NCBI GenBank assembly: GCA_019055375.1
Contig: JAHQIW010003865.1
Location: 1 to 64,000, forward strand
Source: Parelaphostrongylus tenuis
Lineage: Eukaryota > Nematoda > Chromadorea > Rhabditida > Metastrongylidae
DNA length: 64,000 nt
Reading direction: 5' to 3'
The notes beneath the pieces were generated by a model, which searched no databases, was not told where the DNA came from, and saw only the letters and a program-made list of their open reading frames with translations. This document shows positions 44,155 through 55,992 of this stretch, in pieces; positions within the stretch are counted from its first letter, which is position 1; the number at the start of each line of letters is the position of its first letter. Both the position numbers and the translations under genes were made by a program.

Positions 44155-44478
44155 GTCTGACAATGTATTTCAAGCCTTTCATGAGGTCTGTTATGGGCAC
44201 TTGTTCTGGAAAAACATGTGCTTCGGCCTTCCATTCTCGTCAGTCGCACGCTGTCTTTTCGCTCAGTCATTTCTTCTAGGACCTATCCTTGAACAGACGA
44301 AGCTGCCGAGCGCAGGTTTCATTGCCAGATTATATTGTTCTCGAGAGAGTACTTCGAGTAACTTACTGAGCAAGAAGGCACCGTGCAACTGACGACGCTG
44401 GAAGACCGAAACACGTGTCTTGCACTGTATCTGTGCTTATAACGGACCTCACCAAGAACCTGAAATATCATGTCGGGA
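44155..44478. repeat. MITE-like repeat, CACGTG family, both arms
   Basis: The left arm TTTCAAGCCTTTCATGAGGT...ATGGGCACTT pairs with the right arm GTGCTTATAACGGACCTCAC...CCTGAAATA. The right side has CGAAACACGTGTCTTGCACT. This is the fullest copy of the family. Confidence 0.7.
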
Positions 44479-45706
44479 CGTATTGATTTCGGGCGAGGTC
44501 GTTTGAGGGTGCTGATATGTATGAGTTTTGGCACATTACACATGATGTTATCCATGGTATGCAGGTAGAATTATCCAGGGAAAGGGGCAGATCTTTTTGT
44601 GTCCGCTCAAAACAGAACATCTATACGGGAGGTATAGTTCGACAAACTACACAACGAGGTACGCAATAAATACAAATGTACAGCGGCAAAAATTTTGAAC
44701 TAATTGTTACCAAACTCGCGCAACAGCCAGAAACGCTAAAAGCATACGTTTAAAGTGCTTTGGATAAGCGCCAAAACTCAAATATGAAGAGACGAATGCC
44801 TTCCTATAACGCCTTACGTGGTGCCCTTCCTCGTTTGGTTTTTTCAATCTAGGTGGGCTCAGACGTCATGCGTGGTCCACGTGATTTACGCAGGCAGACA
44901 AAAACGACACATAACAATGGGTTTGTTTGGAAAAGTGGGTTTATTTGTGCATTATTCTGTGCCACCTGCAGTCCCGTTGATTGTCAAGTGATTCGAGCAC
45001 GCACCAGCAACACTTCGACTTCGCCCTATCGCGAGGAAAAGTGACCCAGGGCGTTCTCCTCGCTCAAGTCATTCGCTGAGCATCATATTTTTTCTAAGCT
45101 TTTCGTGAAAAAATTGACTATCTGGTTGATGGTCATCCTGTAAAGCGCTCAACATCTCGAGGAACCAGTCGGCAACGGCTCTGGTCCATCGCTTGTCGTT
45201 GAAGCGCATCACGCGTCCTGTCCGACTTATTTTCAATAGCTTGGAGTGTAGAACGGCGTCTCTGATACTCGATCGTTGACGTAGGTCGAAACTTCGGATC
45301 CTTTCTCATATAGCGAAATACGGGATACTCCTAGCATCGACCTTTCGAGTGCGCGTTCGATAACGCTAAGTGATCTTTCAACCTGCTTAATTGCGACGAG
45401 CATTCTGCTGCATACGTCAGAGCAGCGGTAACCGTCGAGCCGCAAAGATGAACACGGAGTCGGACGTTTTTCTCTTTCTTCGCCACAACCTCTATACTCT
45501 CAAACGCTTCCCAAGCCGCTGGTTTCCTCCTATTCAGCTCTGAAGCTCATCATGTTGTCTTCACGATATAGACAGACACAACTGAAGCATTCGGAGATGT
45601 TTGTTTCGTTGAGCGTGAATGGTGCATTTAAAACCCATCCGCTCCTCATAAGCATCATTTCCGTTAGATTGAGTCGTTGACTAATCTTCCCATAGACTTT
45701 GTCGAA

Positions 45707-45892
45707 ATTGAGTGATGCGCAAAATTTTGGCTCCAGGCGAGACTAGAAGCGCATAGACGCGCTGTAGCGTAGAAAGAGCGATGCCCAAAATGGGCGTCAG
45801 TAGTGTAACGGATAGAGCACGCGCTCCCGGAAGAGGAGTGAGATGCGGGTTCTAATCCCGCCTGGCGCTAAAGTTTTGCGCATCACTCTATA
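45707..45892. repeat. palindromic tRNA-like element (copy 4), inserted in RTE
   Basis: Ends are GAGTGATGCGCAAAATTTTG and AAAGTTTTGCGCATCACTC. The right part holds a plus-strand tRNA-like sequence of about 75 nt (GCGTCAGTAGTGTAACGGAT...GCGGGTTCTAATCCCGCCTG). The left part repeats only the T-arm half. It splits the RTE reading frame, and about 70 bp of RTE, including the FADD region, is missing at the site. Confidence 0.8.
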
Positions 45893-47079
45893 TCACGAAG
45901 TGAAGATAGTTTAATTTCTGACCGTCAATTTTCACTCCCACATCATCCTAATCTAATGCTCGCATAACGTTTTGGAGTGTAGGAGTTAACAATTTTGGTG
46001 AGGTTATATCGCCCTGCAGGACCCTCTTCTTACGTCGATTTTGATATGGTTATAGATTGACGGTGATGGTTGTGAAATCTATATGTAACTCGCGAGGAGT
46101 AGTTAGTTATCAATCGAGTGTGGACGCTTTGGTTATATAGAGCCTCTGTGACCGCTTCTGTGTCTACTAAATCAAAGGCTTCCTCCAAATTGGTGAAAAG
46201 CAGACGCAGCGGTCTTTCGTACTCTCGTCAGACTTCAATGAGTCTCGTGATTGTGTGGATGTGGTCTATGTTACTAAATCCTTTTCCGAATCCTGCTTGA
46301 TCGCATGGCTGCTCTTTGTCCAGTGTTCTGCCAATTCTTTTTAGGATGGCTCGAGTGAAGAGTTTATAGACAATGGACAGTAGTAAGCAGACTGGGCAAC
46401 AATTGCCTATGTTGTAAAGATGTCTCTCTTTAAACAACAATATGGCCTTGCTGGTTTCTCATTGACTGAGAACCTTGCATTCTGACACTAAAGAGCGAAC
46501 AGCCGAGCCAGGGCGTTGATGAAAACTGACGGTAGGTTCTTCAAGTGATCTGGTCGTATCCTGTCTGAACCGGGTGTTGTTCTATTCTTCACCGACGATA
46601 TGTCCCGTCGGACATCAAAAGGAAGAACCGGTGGAACAACAAATTCATTCTCTTCCAATTCATGTGACAGTAAGAGGACATGGCTAATGAAGTGCTGCAG
46701 AAGCTGTCATGTCTGGACTTTGTATAATGTCTTTCTCCCAACTTATGCAGTTTTTGCCACGATCACTGCCCCTTTGAGATTGTCTTTTATTGCTTCTTTG
46801 CAACGCTTCACAAGATTGGACGTGATGTTTCGGTTGCCTGCAGCTCGCACTATTCAACGTTGACGAATTAGCTCGAGGACACAAGCGTCACTTCGTGGCC
46901 TTGGTAGTCTCGCCTTCCATAGCGCTAACGTGAGGATACCGTTCGTACTTTTTGTTGACATTGTCAACAATTGTATCTTTCCAAGCGGTGTAATGACTTC
47001 AACTTACTCCACTTTGTGGTAGTTCTGAGACTTCGTTATTTGAAAATGGCGACTTTCTTTCATTCCCGGAAAAATGTAA

Positions 47080-47345
47080 CGTTGCGCGAAGGAGGCAATG
47101 GTCTGATCCTGCATGAAAACTTAGTAAGAACATCTACATCGGTCAGGCAAAACCTTCGATTTACTAAGTTGTGATCTAATTCGTTATGGCACTCTCAACG
47201 GTGGACGTGGGAGTCTTCCCGATGGAGAGTGCCATAACGAATTAGACCACAACATAGTAAATCGAAGGTTTTGCCTGACCGATGTAGATGTTCTTACTAA
47301 GTTTTCATGCAGGATCAGACCATTGCCTCCTTCGCGCAACATTTG
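47080..47345. repeat. inverted duplication within RTE endonuclease
   Basis: About 115 bp (GTTGCGCGAAGGAGGCAATG...TTATGGCACTCTC) is followed, after a spacer of about 28 bp, by its reverse complement with only a few mismatches. The right copy is in the normal place and direction for the minus-strand RTE; the left copy is inverted. Confidence 0.9.
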
Positions 47346-48329
47346 CAGTCGTCATGATAAACTCAGATAGCCTCTCACATTGTTCGTTTCATTCAAGTCC
47401 ATTGATCCCAAGGTGACATTCTTCAGCCGTCCTTGTAGGTCCATTATTAATGTTAAAATTTCCAAAAGTGACCTTGTAGATCTATGATCTTCTCTGCAAA
47501 ATTTTATGGTCCATATAAAGCGCCTTGGCTTCATCTTTGTTATAGCTTGATGTACGTGCGCAAGCAACGAGGATTTTCAAAGCCGGAGTTGAGCTAGCTC
47601 TCTTTAACCACTATCGTCTAATGCGGATCGCTACTTGCTCAAATAAATCGATGTTCACTGTCAAACTCGATGACGAGAATGCATACCCAGCTACTACCTC
47701 TTTAATCGCATGTTCCAAGTAGTTCCTCTCCGGAGTTATATACAACGTAAAAGGAATGATATCTCCTCGTCTCAGCCAAGCCAATGACGTCACTCCTTAT
47801 CCTTCTTGCTTGCATTAATAGATCTTCTACAACGGATTGGCACGAAAGTGTTCGTGGATTATGAGTACAGATCGTTATTTTAGTCCGTCCCCATTTTGGC
47901 AGTCTATTTGACACTGAGATTTTAGCAGCATCTCCGTACTCTTTTTATTGCTGCTTTTAGCGCTTTCAAAACTCAACGTATAGCGTGCTAGGCTCTAAAC
48001 ATGTGGGCTACCTACTCACAAGAAGCTTGCCAATCTCTCTCAGAGGAGCAGGAGGAGCTTATTTGTTGGAAGCGGCTCCTGACCGCCTTCCATGTACTTC
48101 ACGGCCACTTGCTTACAGGCTTTTGGCTAGCTTAATTCGTAGAAAAGAGGTCTGTCAAATTGGCGCTGCAAAACTAAAGAGCTCGCCTCGTGAATCCATT
48201 TGCGTCTTCGGAAGCACATGGTCGCTTTTGGTTTGCGTTTAATTCCCCTATCTATCACCTGCAAAGTCGCCACGTGCCCTCGCGACTAATCGTGCTTCGG
48301 GATCCCTCAAAGAGGAAGATCTGTGATAT

Positions 48330-51285
48330 TCGTGCATTGTGTCTTAATTAATACTATATATAAGCGCTTAAATATGCGAGTAATAGCAGTGCTAAGATAC
48401 GAGGAAAACTTGAAAGCTAAGCTAGCTTAGAACTTCTTTCTCTGATGCAAAAGTTGGAAGTGTGATCTTCAGTTTGAGTGAACGCCGACTGGTGCTTACT
48501 GCCTCTAAACCATTGCGTGTGATAGCTGACAACTGCAGAATACGTTAAAACACTGCTGAGAGAATTGCAGAACGAGAGCCCCAAAAGTATAGTGAAATAC
48601 GTCATGATAATTCGAAACGTAATCGCGGATTTTGAACCACTTCAGGTTACAAGTCTGCTCACATCTCAGCATTCTTGTGATTATATTTCACTTAATACTC
48701 TAACATTTAAAATAGATAAGTCCATAAAACTTTTCAAAATGAATTGAATTTTATATTAGTGTTAAATGAGATACGGCGAACTCTAAAGAGGAATCGAAAA
48801 AAGTGCACTCTGCAAGTATATGCAGCAATATGATTGCCATGTAGGGCATGTGACGTCGGGCTAATCCCTAGCTTGCACGATTTGCACAACTATAACCACT
48901 GTTGTCATAGAAGTGAATAGGTATACGCTGGTTTTTCGACATAGACAGCTAGATTATTGAAACATGATGCTACCGTACCTCAATGTAAGGATACAGCGGA
49001 CAAGATCGGTGAGCCGCTGATTGAATAATTAATTGCTGATTTAATTAGGCATTCCTTCATGAATGAGCAAGGAAGAAACAAACGATGAATTAGAGAAGAA
49101 TAAGCTGAGAACTAGAATTTGATTCATGATGTGACTTAGCGACAAAAAGGGGCGTATGCTAAGGGCAGTAGTTAATGAGATGAATCACCTTGAATGGGTT
49201 CTAAAGCACTTTGAAAGCGGGAGAGTTTTATAGCCATGAATATTGAACAATTTCATGCTAATCTGTCAGGCATGGAAACAAACGAGCTGTCGCTATGTTC
49301 GTGGGAAGATTGAATGTTTCGACTAATTTTGAATTTGACTAGCAGGGGGCGGATTAGGTCGCTGGGTCGCTTGGTACACTCGGGACTAGCCTATCGTTTG
49401 TCCCTGTGCGCAAAATCTGGCGGACAATGCTTATTTGGACATTACATTTATTACATTTTGGACATTATTTGGGCACAATGATATAGGCAATAGACCTGCA
49501 TTTGAATGTTAAATAATTATGATGAGTATGTCGCGTACAAAAACTACTGGCAGAAAAGTTTCTATAGAAGAGGTCGAAATTGTGTACACAGCAACAAGGA
49601 TTTCAATTGAGGCTCTTTGGCAGATGCCTATGAACTGATTATGTCCAAGGTGTTGATTGTTGACGAACTATGGGCGATTTAGGAACACTATGACATCTAG
49701 ATTTATTTATTTAATTATTAGTTTATGTGTACACATATGCACAATGGCAATAACGATATAACATTTATGAACACACGGCATCAAGACGAGGATATATGGC
49801 TACATTACATGGAAGGTGATAGCGATGACTTCTTGTAAGGTAAAGGTTATGACGGAGGAAAATGAGCTTCGAAAGTAACAAAAGGCTGAGTTCTGAGACC
49901 ACAACATCATGCAAGTCATTGCGATTGATGGATACGCTTGGCGTTAAGTTACGAAGCATAACTGAGCGACGGAGACCAGTGATTTTGCTATGCTCTTCCC
50001 GATAAGGTTGCGGTGACATTCAGTGGGTGATTATACATGAAGCATGAGCTGAGGACTGATAGTAAGATGTTATACGGGATGCATGGCGGCTAGGAAGGTG
50101 ATCAAAGTGAGGCTGGATTCCTTGCCCCAGGTAGCGGGTCAAGCATATCTTGATACAGTCTGTTCCGCCGCAGAAGTGAAAGCTTTGCTCACAATGTCAT
50201 GAGGGACATGTTAGATATGGTCTGATGGTAAGACAAGACAGAATCAACATTGATGCTTTGACAACATAACGGAATGATGATTGACGACTATTCATGAGGT
50301 TACGATCGTACTGAATACGATTTAGCCTGGCGTTCGCCCAGCGTCCGTTTCCACGCGGAACAGACAGTACGCTCACTACCCGCCAAGCGTTTCCACGCGG
50401 ACGGATTCGCTCTTATGGCTTATACCGTCCATTGCATTGAAGAGGAGCAACGAGTTCATAGGAACGCTGCTACAGCTAGAGGGATCTTCGAAATCAATAG
50501 AAATTTCCTGACAGTAGTTCACTATTTTCCAATAAACTATTAAATTTTCCCTCTCCTAACATTTTCACGGCGGACCTCGTTTCCGGAATTTCATTATGCC
50601 TACCCTGTCTATCACATCTCGAGTGCGGTTTCCAGCACTTCCATTTCTCTTTGCACCGTTTATCCACGAATATATTCGAACTTTTTGGGATACTGGGCGT
50701 CTATTGCTTGACGATTATCTTCCTATTCAAAAATGATCTCTTGTACTAATTCACTCAATTCTCCCAGGATTCCTGAGGTAGCTGTGCTGAAGGTTTCCAC
50801 TTAATTGTAGAATGAAGTTCTATCAGTAAGTCTACTAGCTCATTCCTATAGCTGGAGTGATGAGCGGCTTGGTGAGCTCTGGAGGAATCAAACTTCATTC
50901 AAACTGTATTCTTAATGATTACCATGACTACCACTGCACTGTCAGATTAATGCTCCTCAATAGTTGATGATAGATTTCAAACATCAAAGTGGAAAAGTAT
51001 ATCTTAAAGGTCTTGAATAATATACTTCTATCATTGTAGGGTAAGAGATTTTTTGCCTAATAACAAAAAATCTCCGGTTACGAGGAAACTCTAAGTTTTT
51101 CGGAGATTTAGATAAAATCGAATGTCTTTTCCTTAATTCGTTAATAGCCGTCTCAGTCAGGGCTGATCTTTCATAAAATTACAGATCGCAGTGGAATTTC
51201 AATTATTAGCGTTTCTTCTGTTTTCATGGCATGTAGAACATTATCTCCCTGCCGTTTAAAGGCTAATTGAAGAGCAACCTTCTAT
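48330..51285. other. intergenic, no recognised gene
   Basis: About 3 kb. A direct repeat of CGTTTCCACGCGGA occurs at about 50.35 and 50.39 kb. The stretch 49.7-50.4 kb is GC-richer and may be an old repeat, but it has no domain I can name. Confidence 0.35.
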
Positions 51286-51290
51286 TTCAG

Positions 51291-51572
51291 GAAATCTGTT
51301 GTCTTATTTGTCGAGATAATTCTTTAGAATTTTCAGCATGCTTCTATACACATGAGAATTATATGATGCCATTTCTTTTACAGATCTGCTTCGAACTTAA
51401 ACACTCTACAAAAATGGCCGCAAGTCATAGCGCAAAAGCCTACCCTGCTCATAGAATGTTTCGAAAATTGAAGATCCGTTTTTCAAGTGAAAAAAAGTGG
51501 CAGAGGGCCATTAAACAAGCTCGCGTTGATCAAAAACAACTAAGGTTCTGCGTGCAAAATCCGCTGATGTAG
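51291..51572 (+). CDS. possible terminal exon, unknown protein
   Basis: It follows a good acceptor (TTCTATTTCAG) and is open to a TAG at 51572. It reads EICCLICRDNSLEFSACFYT, an internal acceptor-like stretch, then ICFELKHSTKMAASHSAKAY, HRMFRKLKIRF and WQRAIKQARVDQKQLRFCVQ. A second acceptor at 51383 (CTTTTACAG) would give a shorter exon in the same frame. The C-x-x-C and later cysteines hint at metal binding. Unrecognised; upstream exons not found. Confidence 0.4.
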   Translation, partial: EICCLICRDNSLEFSACFYTHENYMMPFLLQICFELKHSTKMAASHSAKAYPAHRMFRKLKIRFSSEKKWQRAIKQARVDQKQLRFCVQNPLM

Positions 51573-52384
51573 AATCAGTTAGTGGTTATCAATTAAGTGT
51601 TAGCCTGTTCAGTTTTTGTGATTGAACGTAGAGTTAATCGTTCAGATAATGTTCACTCACAGCTCAATGAAGTTAGTTCGAGGAGCAGTAAAAAAGTGAG
51701 TTCTCTTTGCGAGTGCTATTCTTGATAGTGTGAATTGATGATTTGGTTTTCATAGAAGGTTGCGCTCCTCTACAATTTACAATTTGCTTTGGTGAATTTG
51801 TCAATAGGTCGAATGACATTTCACTGGAGGACGGAAAGTTTGTCGAGATTAGTATGAACAATAAATCAGATGGACTGACTTAATCTTCGGCGCTTTTTTT
51901 CTTTTTGACAGTTCAAAAAGTAAATGCACTGTTGCAATCTGGTGACATCTGAGGAGTTTCTAAGGATATTACGAGAAGTTACGTCTTTAAATCCACAAGA
52001 GTTTCTGCTAAAACCAATTCATGTGGATCCCAAGAGACCTGAAAATATGGTGGCGAATGCTCGGCTCATTTATAAATAAAACTCCGTCCTATACGCTCTC
52101 TCCTATACTCATTTCCTTCAAAATACCAATTTAGATCCCATTCAGAACAATGAGTTATTTTCAATTACACTGTAGATTGTCGATCTTCCCTTTTCATATT
52201 GGCATCAGTGATTGCGTAACGAAATTAAGACTTTGCAATTTTTTTTTTTGCTTGCCTACTAGAAAGGATAAAGTACAAAGCTCTAGCGATCAGCAATGCC
52301 TAAATGTTCTAATCAGCAGTCGCATGAATTCTTGCAGCTTTCACATGATTCCTGATCTTCTTCTTTGAGCGAAACACGAGGTAT

Positions 52385-53960
52385 TACATTGAACTTTATT
52401 TGACAGCTGAAGTTTCGGCAGTTCGCCTTCTTCAGAGCCTGGAAAGGTCAAATTGTCCGCAATCCAATAAGCCGAACACCTTCACCACTCCTTCAGAAAA
52501 AATCACCAGATCTAGATTTCAATCGCATCAAGCACAAAATCAGCTCTCAACATACTCACCGCTTTTTATATGTGTTCCACCGAATGATTCAAGTGGAGAC
52601 CACCGGAAAGAGATCACATAGGCTTGTAATGCCCCTTACCCATCAAAACAGCAGTCTTATGTACTGACTCAAATCACGTGTGATAACGAGGCATTCCTCC
52701 CTGCGGTTTATAGTTGGATTGGTGGTAACAATCCAAAGTGCTTCAAGAATTTTTCGCTCTGATGATTTTTGTTCCTGCGCAGGGATGGTGACTTCGATCT
52801 CAAAATCAACTCCGTCGTGTTTCTGTTCTCTATGCGTCCCTAGCGGGGTGTTCCGTCCATTAAGACGTTTGTCAGCTAGGTGTTCTTCTATGCGGGCATA
52901 GAGCTGCCTACCCGTTTCGCCAATATAGTTATCGCTACACGCTTTGCGAGATTAGGTAGACTGTACCTACGCTCATGCAATCACCGTCTCTGCCGTTGGG
53001 ACATATTTTACAATCTTTTAATATACAAAGGCGGTCATATAGGCGGTTGCGAGAGTTGGTGGCATCTTAGAGTATTCGGTGGTATTTCAATAATAGCCAC
53101 GATTGTTTTAAAGCCTCTCTTCTCAAACAGCGTTTTATAGCTGTACTAACCTCATTTGAAAAAAAAAACAGGAGGATGAACGGGACTTTCCTTTTATTCG
53201 AGTTTTCGTTCGGGGGTATACTCTTTCCTCTAAACCTAAGCCGAGGCGCTACAAATTCGTATTCATTACAAGTAGCTATTTCCCGAGCCAGTTTCACGGA
53301 TTCTACTCTCTCCTCCTCCCCGGTACATACGTTGGCTGCTGTTCGAAACTTGTTTTTTACCAGCGCCTTTTTCGTATGTGAGGGATGAGAAGAGAGATAG
53401 TGAACCAGAATATTCTTATTACTTTGCTTTCTGTACCACTTTATCATGTAACCGCTCTCGCTTAAGCTTATTTGCACGTTCAGGAAGGGAAGCCAATCAT
53501 CTTTCGATACCTCACGAGTGATATTTTATATACTCTGACTGTTCATTCAATCTATCTATCTATCTATCTACAATCTAAAGTAATATTTAGCTCCTACTGA
53601 GTGGAAAAGATATCCAAACATTCACCTACATACCAACAGTAGAGTAATGGCCGGAGATCCATCACTGGTGCTTCCATTTTCGACATAAAGGCAATCGCCA
53701 GGCTAAATGCCGGTCGTTGCCTCATTGCCAGCCCTCCCATTTGAGCATAATATTTCGCGGACCATCTGAAGATTGAGCAGTTCAGATAATCTTTTAATAG
53801 GACCATGAACTGCTCAATCGATAAGCCATACATTTTTACAGCTCCCTGGTGTTGTATCAGACTCTCATGTATGGCTTGCAATGCGGAGTCATTCGACACG
53901 TTGGTATAGAGAGCAGTGACGTCGAATGACTCCACTTTCATATGAGATAGTAAGACGATC
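52385..53960 (-). mobile_element. Penelope-like element, 3' two-thirds
   Basis: On the minus strand: reverse transcriptase VESFDVTALYTNVSNDSALQ, LNCSIFRWSAKYYAQMGGLA, with the catalytic box decayed to LLYCWYVGECLD (normally YxDD/RYVDD). Then VKWYRKQSNKN-like KWYRKQSNKNILVHYLSSHP and AANVCTGEEERVESVKLARE. Then the GIY-YIG nuclease NYIGETGRQLYARIEEHLAD after a frameshift, and a 3' UTR ending GAACTGCCGAAACTTCAGCT at about 52.39 kb. Penelope-like elements carry an RT related to telomerase plus this nuclease. Inactive. Confidence 0.92.
53551..53570. repeat. (TCTA)5 microsatellite
   Basis: Five perfect tetranucleotide units inside the decayed Penelope-like element. Confidence 0.95.
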
Positions 53961-54799
53961 TGGAAATCTAGATTTTGATGTTCACATCAACATTCTGATG
54001 CTGTCCTGCAGTTTCTCAGTGATTAATAGACTGGACGTGGACGATGAATGCTATTTACTAGCTAGATGTAAAGTCGATTAACTAATAATAGCAAAAGCTG
54101 GCAGATGGACTATTCGATTTCAGTTTAAACTCACCGCGATTTGGCCCCGGTTCATCATTATAGAACGAAGTTTGATGTCTGGCAGTGAATAATAATTTCT
54201 TAACAGGTCAAAGTTGACAAGTCAGATTCTTGAATGTTGTAACAAGTAATTAAGAATAGAAGGCGTATGCTTCTCTTCAAATATGATTATTAGCTCAGAA
54301 TTTCAATAGTTCCTTATTATGCATATAAGAGACCAATCTTAAGAAACGACCTTGATTCAACCTCGTTGAGCATAATCAAAGTTCCTTTTTCATTCATGAA
54401 CTCTCCTGAGATTTTCATGAATGTAAATTATGGCTAAAGCTTCGTCGCTGTCGCCTTCATCAGAATCACGATGAATGAAGTCGATTGTCCACAGCAGTCG
54501 TTCTTCCTTCAATACTGGTTTTCGGAGCCGTCACATTTGGACAAATCGAGCCTGGTGGATAATCAGCTCCAGAATGAACATGTGTATGTATCAATTCAAA
54601 ATCATCGAGTACCAACCAACATCAAACAACGAATAGCTGCTGTGGACACTTGCCTCGAATCATCGTGGCCCAGAGTTTATTGAAATCTAGTGTTGACTCA
54701 TCGATAGAAGCGGAATGTAGTTTTTCATTAAGTTGCTCTTTCTTTTTCTCGGACACTCCATCATATCTGAAAGCTAATCGCTCAATTAATAAATAAAGT

Positions 54800-55040
54800 A
54801 TAAAGGATAAAGCTCTCGGCGTAGATCAGCATGAGGAGTACGCCATAAATGCGTCTTCAACTTTAACTTCGCCTGAGGTGACTAAATGTATATCTGCCCT
54901 TCGCAATGGCGCGGTGGTCTCCCATTGAACCGACTCAGTGCTGCTTATCCTCCCAGACGAGTCTGCAACCAGTCTGGTACCAATTTGCCGACTCCGGAGG
55001 GATGGATGACTTGGTGAATCGTGAGCACAAGACCGAACAT
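54800..55040 (-). repeat. SINE family A, head lost
   Basis: It runs from AAAGCTCTCGGCGTAGATCA through GACTCAGTGCTGCTTATCCT, CAGACGAGTCTGCAACCAGT and GGGATGGATGACTTGGTGAA. It ends before the tRNA-like A box. Confidence 0.7.
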
Positions 55041-55985
55041 AGCTCGTATGACTGCCAAAAATTTAGCAATCTATACTAACAAATGTCGGACCTTGATACA
55101 GTGTCGAGCCCTTGCTTACCTTTTCCGTGGCTCACTTAACTTTTCACTGTACTATCGAGACTCTATCTCTACCCTTTTCTCATTCGCGTATGAACCTATT
55201 CGCTGGCTCTCACTGATAAACTGTGTGAACCCGGACAATCTCAAATACATCGAAGTTCATCGTTCACCAACTTTGTTAGATTCGTAGTCTTTTCAAAAAT
55301 TATTGTCAAACACGAAGTATACACCCAATGTATCTACAGATATAATAAAATTTGAAACATGATACATAGAAATCAAATAAACTTAAGAGTGGTTTTTTTT
55401 CGGAATTCACAGGCTTCTTTTTTTCTACTTGTTTCATCTCAAAAGCTCTTTTGAAGTAGTTATCGTCCCACTCTATCTATTGACACATTCAAAAATGTCA
55501 TTTCATTACATAGATTTACATAATCGAGAAGATGTATCCACATAGACGTGCTCATTTCATAATGGAATTTGCATGAAAACACTCGATTTGTTCTGGTTTG
55601 ACGAGCTCAGCATCAACTATTCACCCCTAACACTCACCAGCTTGTTCCTCACGTTTATCATGACGATTCTTGTTCTACGAGAACTACTGATATTTTTCCG
55701 ACTACAAAAGTAATCAAAAGTAAGAAGAGTGATAAGAGCTACGATGAATTAGACAGATATTATAGATTACTGAATGGACAGCCACAGAGTATAGAGTTCA
55801 CCCGTGAGATAACGAGATATATTTGAATCACTTTCCTGATCGTGCAAATAAACGCTACTTTGCCGTATCTGTGCCCTGTTTCGACCCATTGAAAAAATAA
55901 ATTTTTCAGTTGCACTCAAGATCTCGGTAGCCACTGGACAGCTTGAGTTAGGAGACTTTGAGTGGTGTATCTTGTTTTCAAAATG
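55041..55985. other. intergenic, no recognised feature
   Basis: Nothing beyond short unsupported reading frames. Confidence 0.35.
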
Positions 55986-55992
55986 GCATTAA

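Larger units (their letters stand above)
44940..48325 (-). mobile_element. RTE retrotransposon, nearly full length, decayed
   Basis: The 5' leader lies at 48.32-47.95 kb (TTTGAGGGATCCCGAAGCAC on the minus strand). The endonuclease begins TICTHNPRTLSCQSVVEDLL at about 47.87 kb. The RT begins CCPVCLLLSIVYKLFTRAIL, with QAGFGKGFSNIDHIHTI, at about 46.4-46.25 kb. The C-terminal end of the ORF is recognisable from 45.7 to 44.95 kb. Many stops and frameshifts. It is interrupted by an inverted duplication at 47.08-47.35 kb and a palindromic tRNA-like element at 45.71-45.89 kb. Inactive. Confidence 0.92.

Noticed and set aside
46600..46863. 87-codon plus-strand frame
   Set aside because: Antisense of the decayed RTE element at 44.9-48.3 kb.
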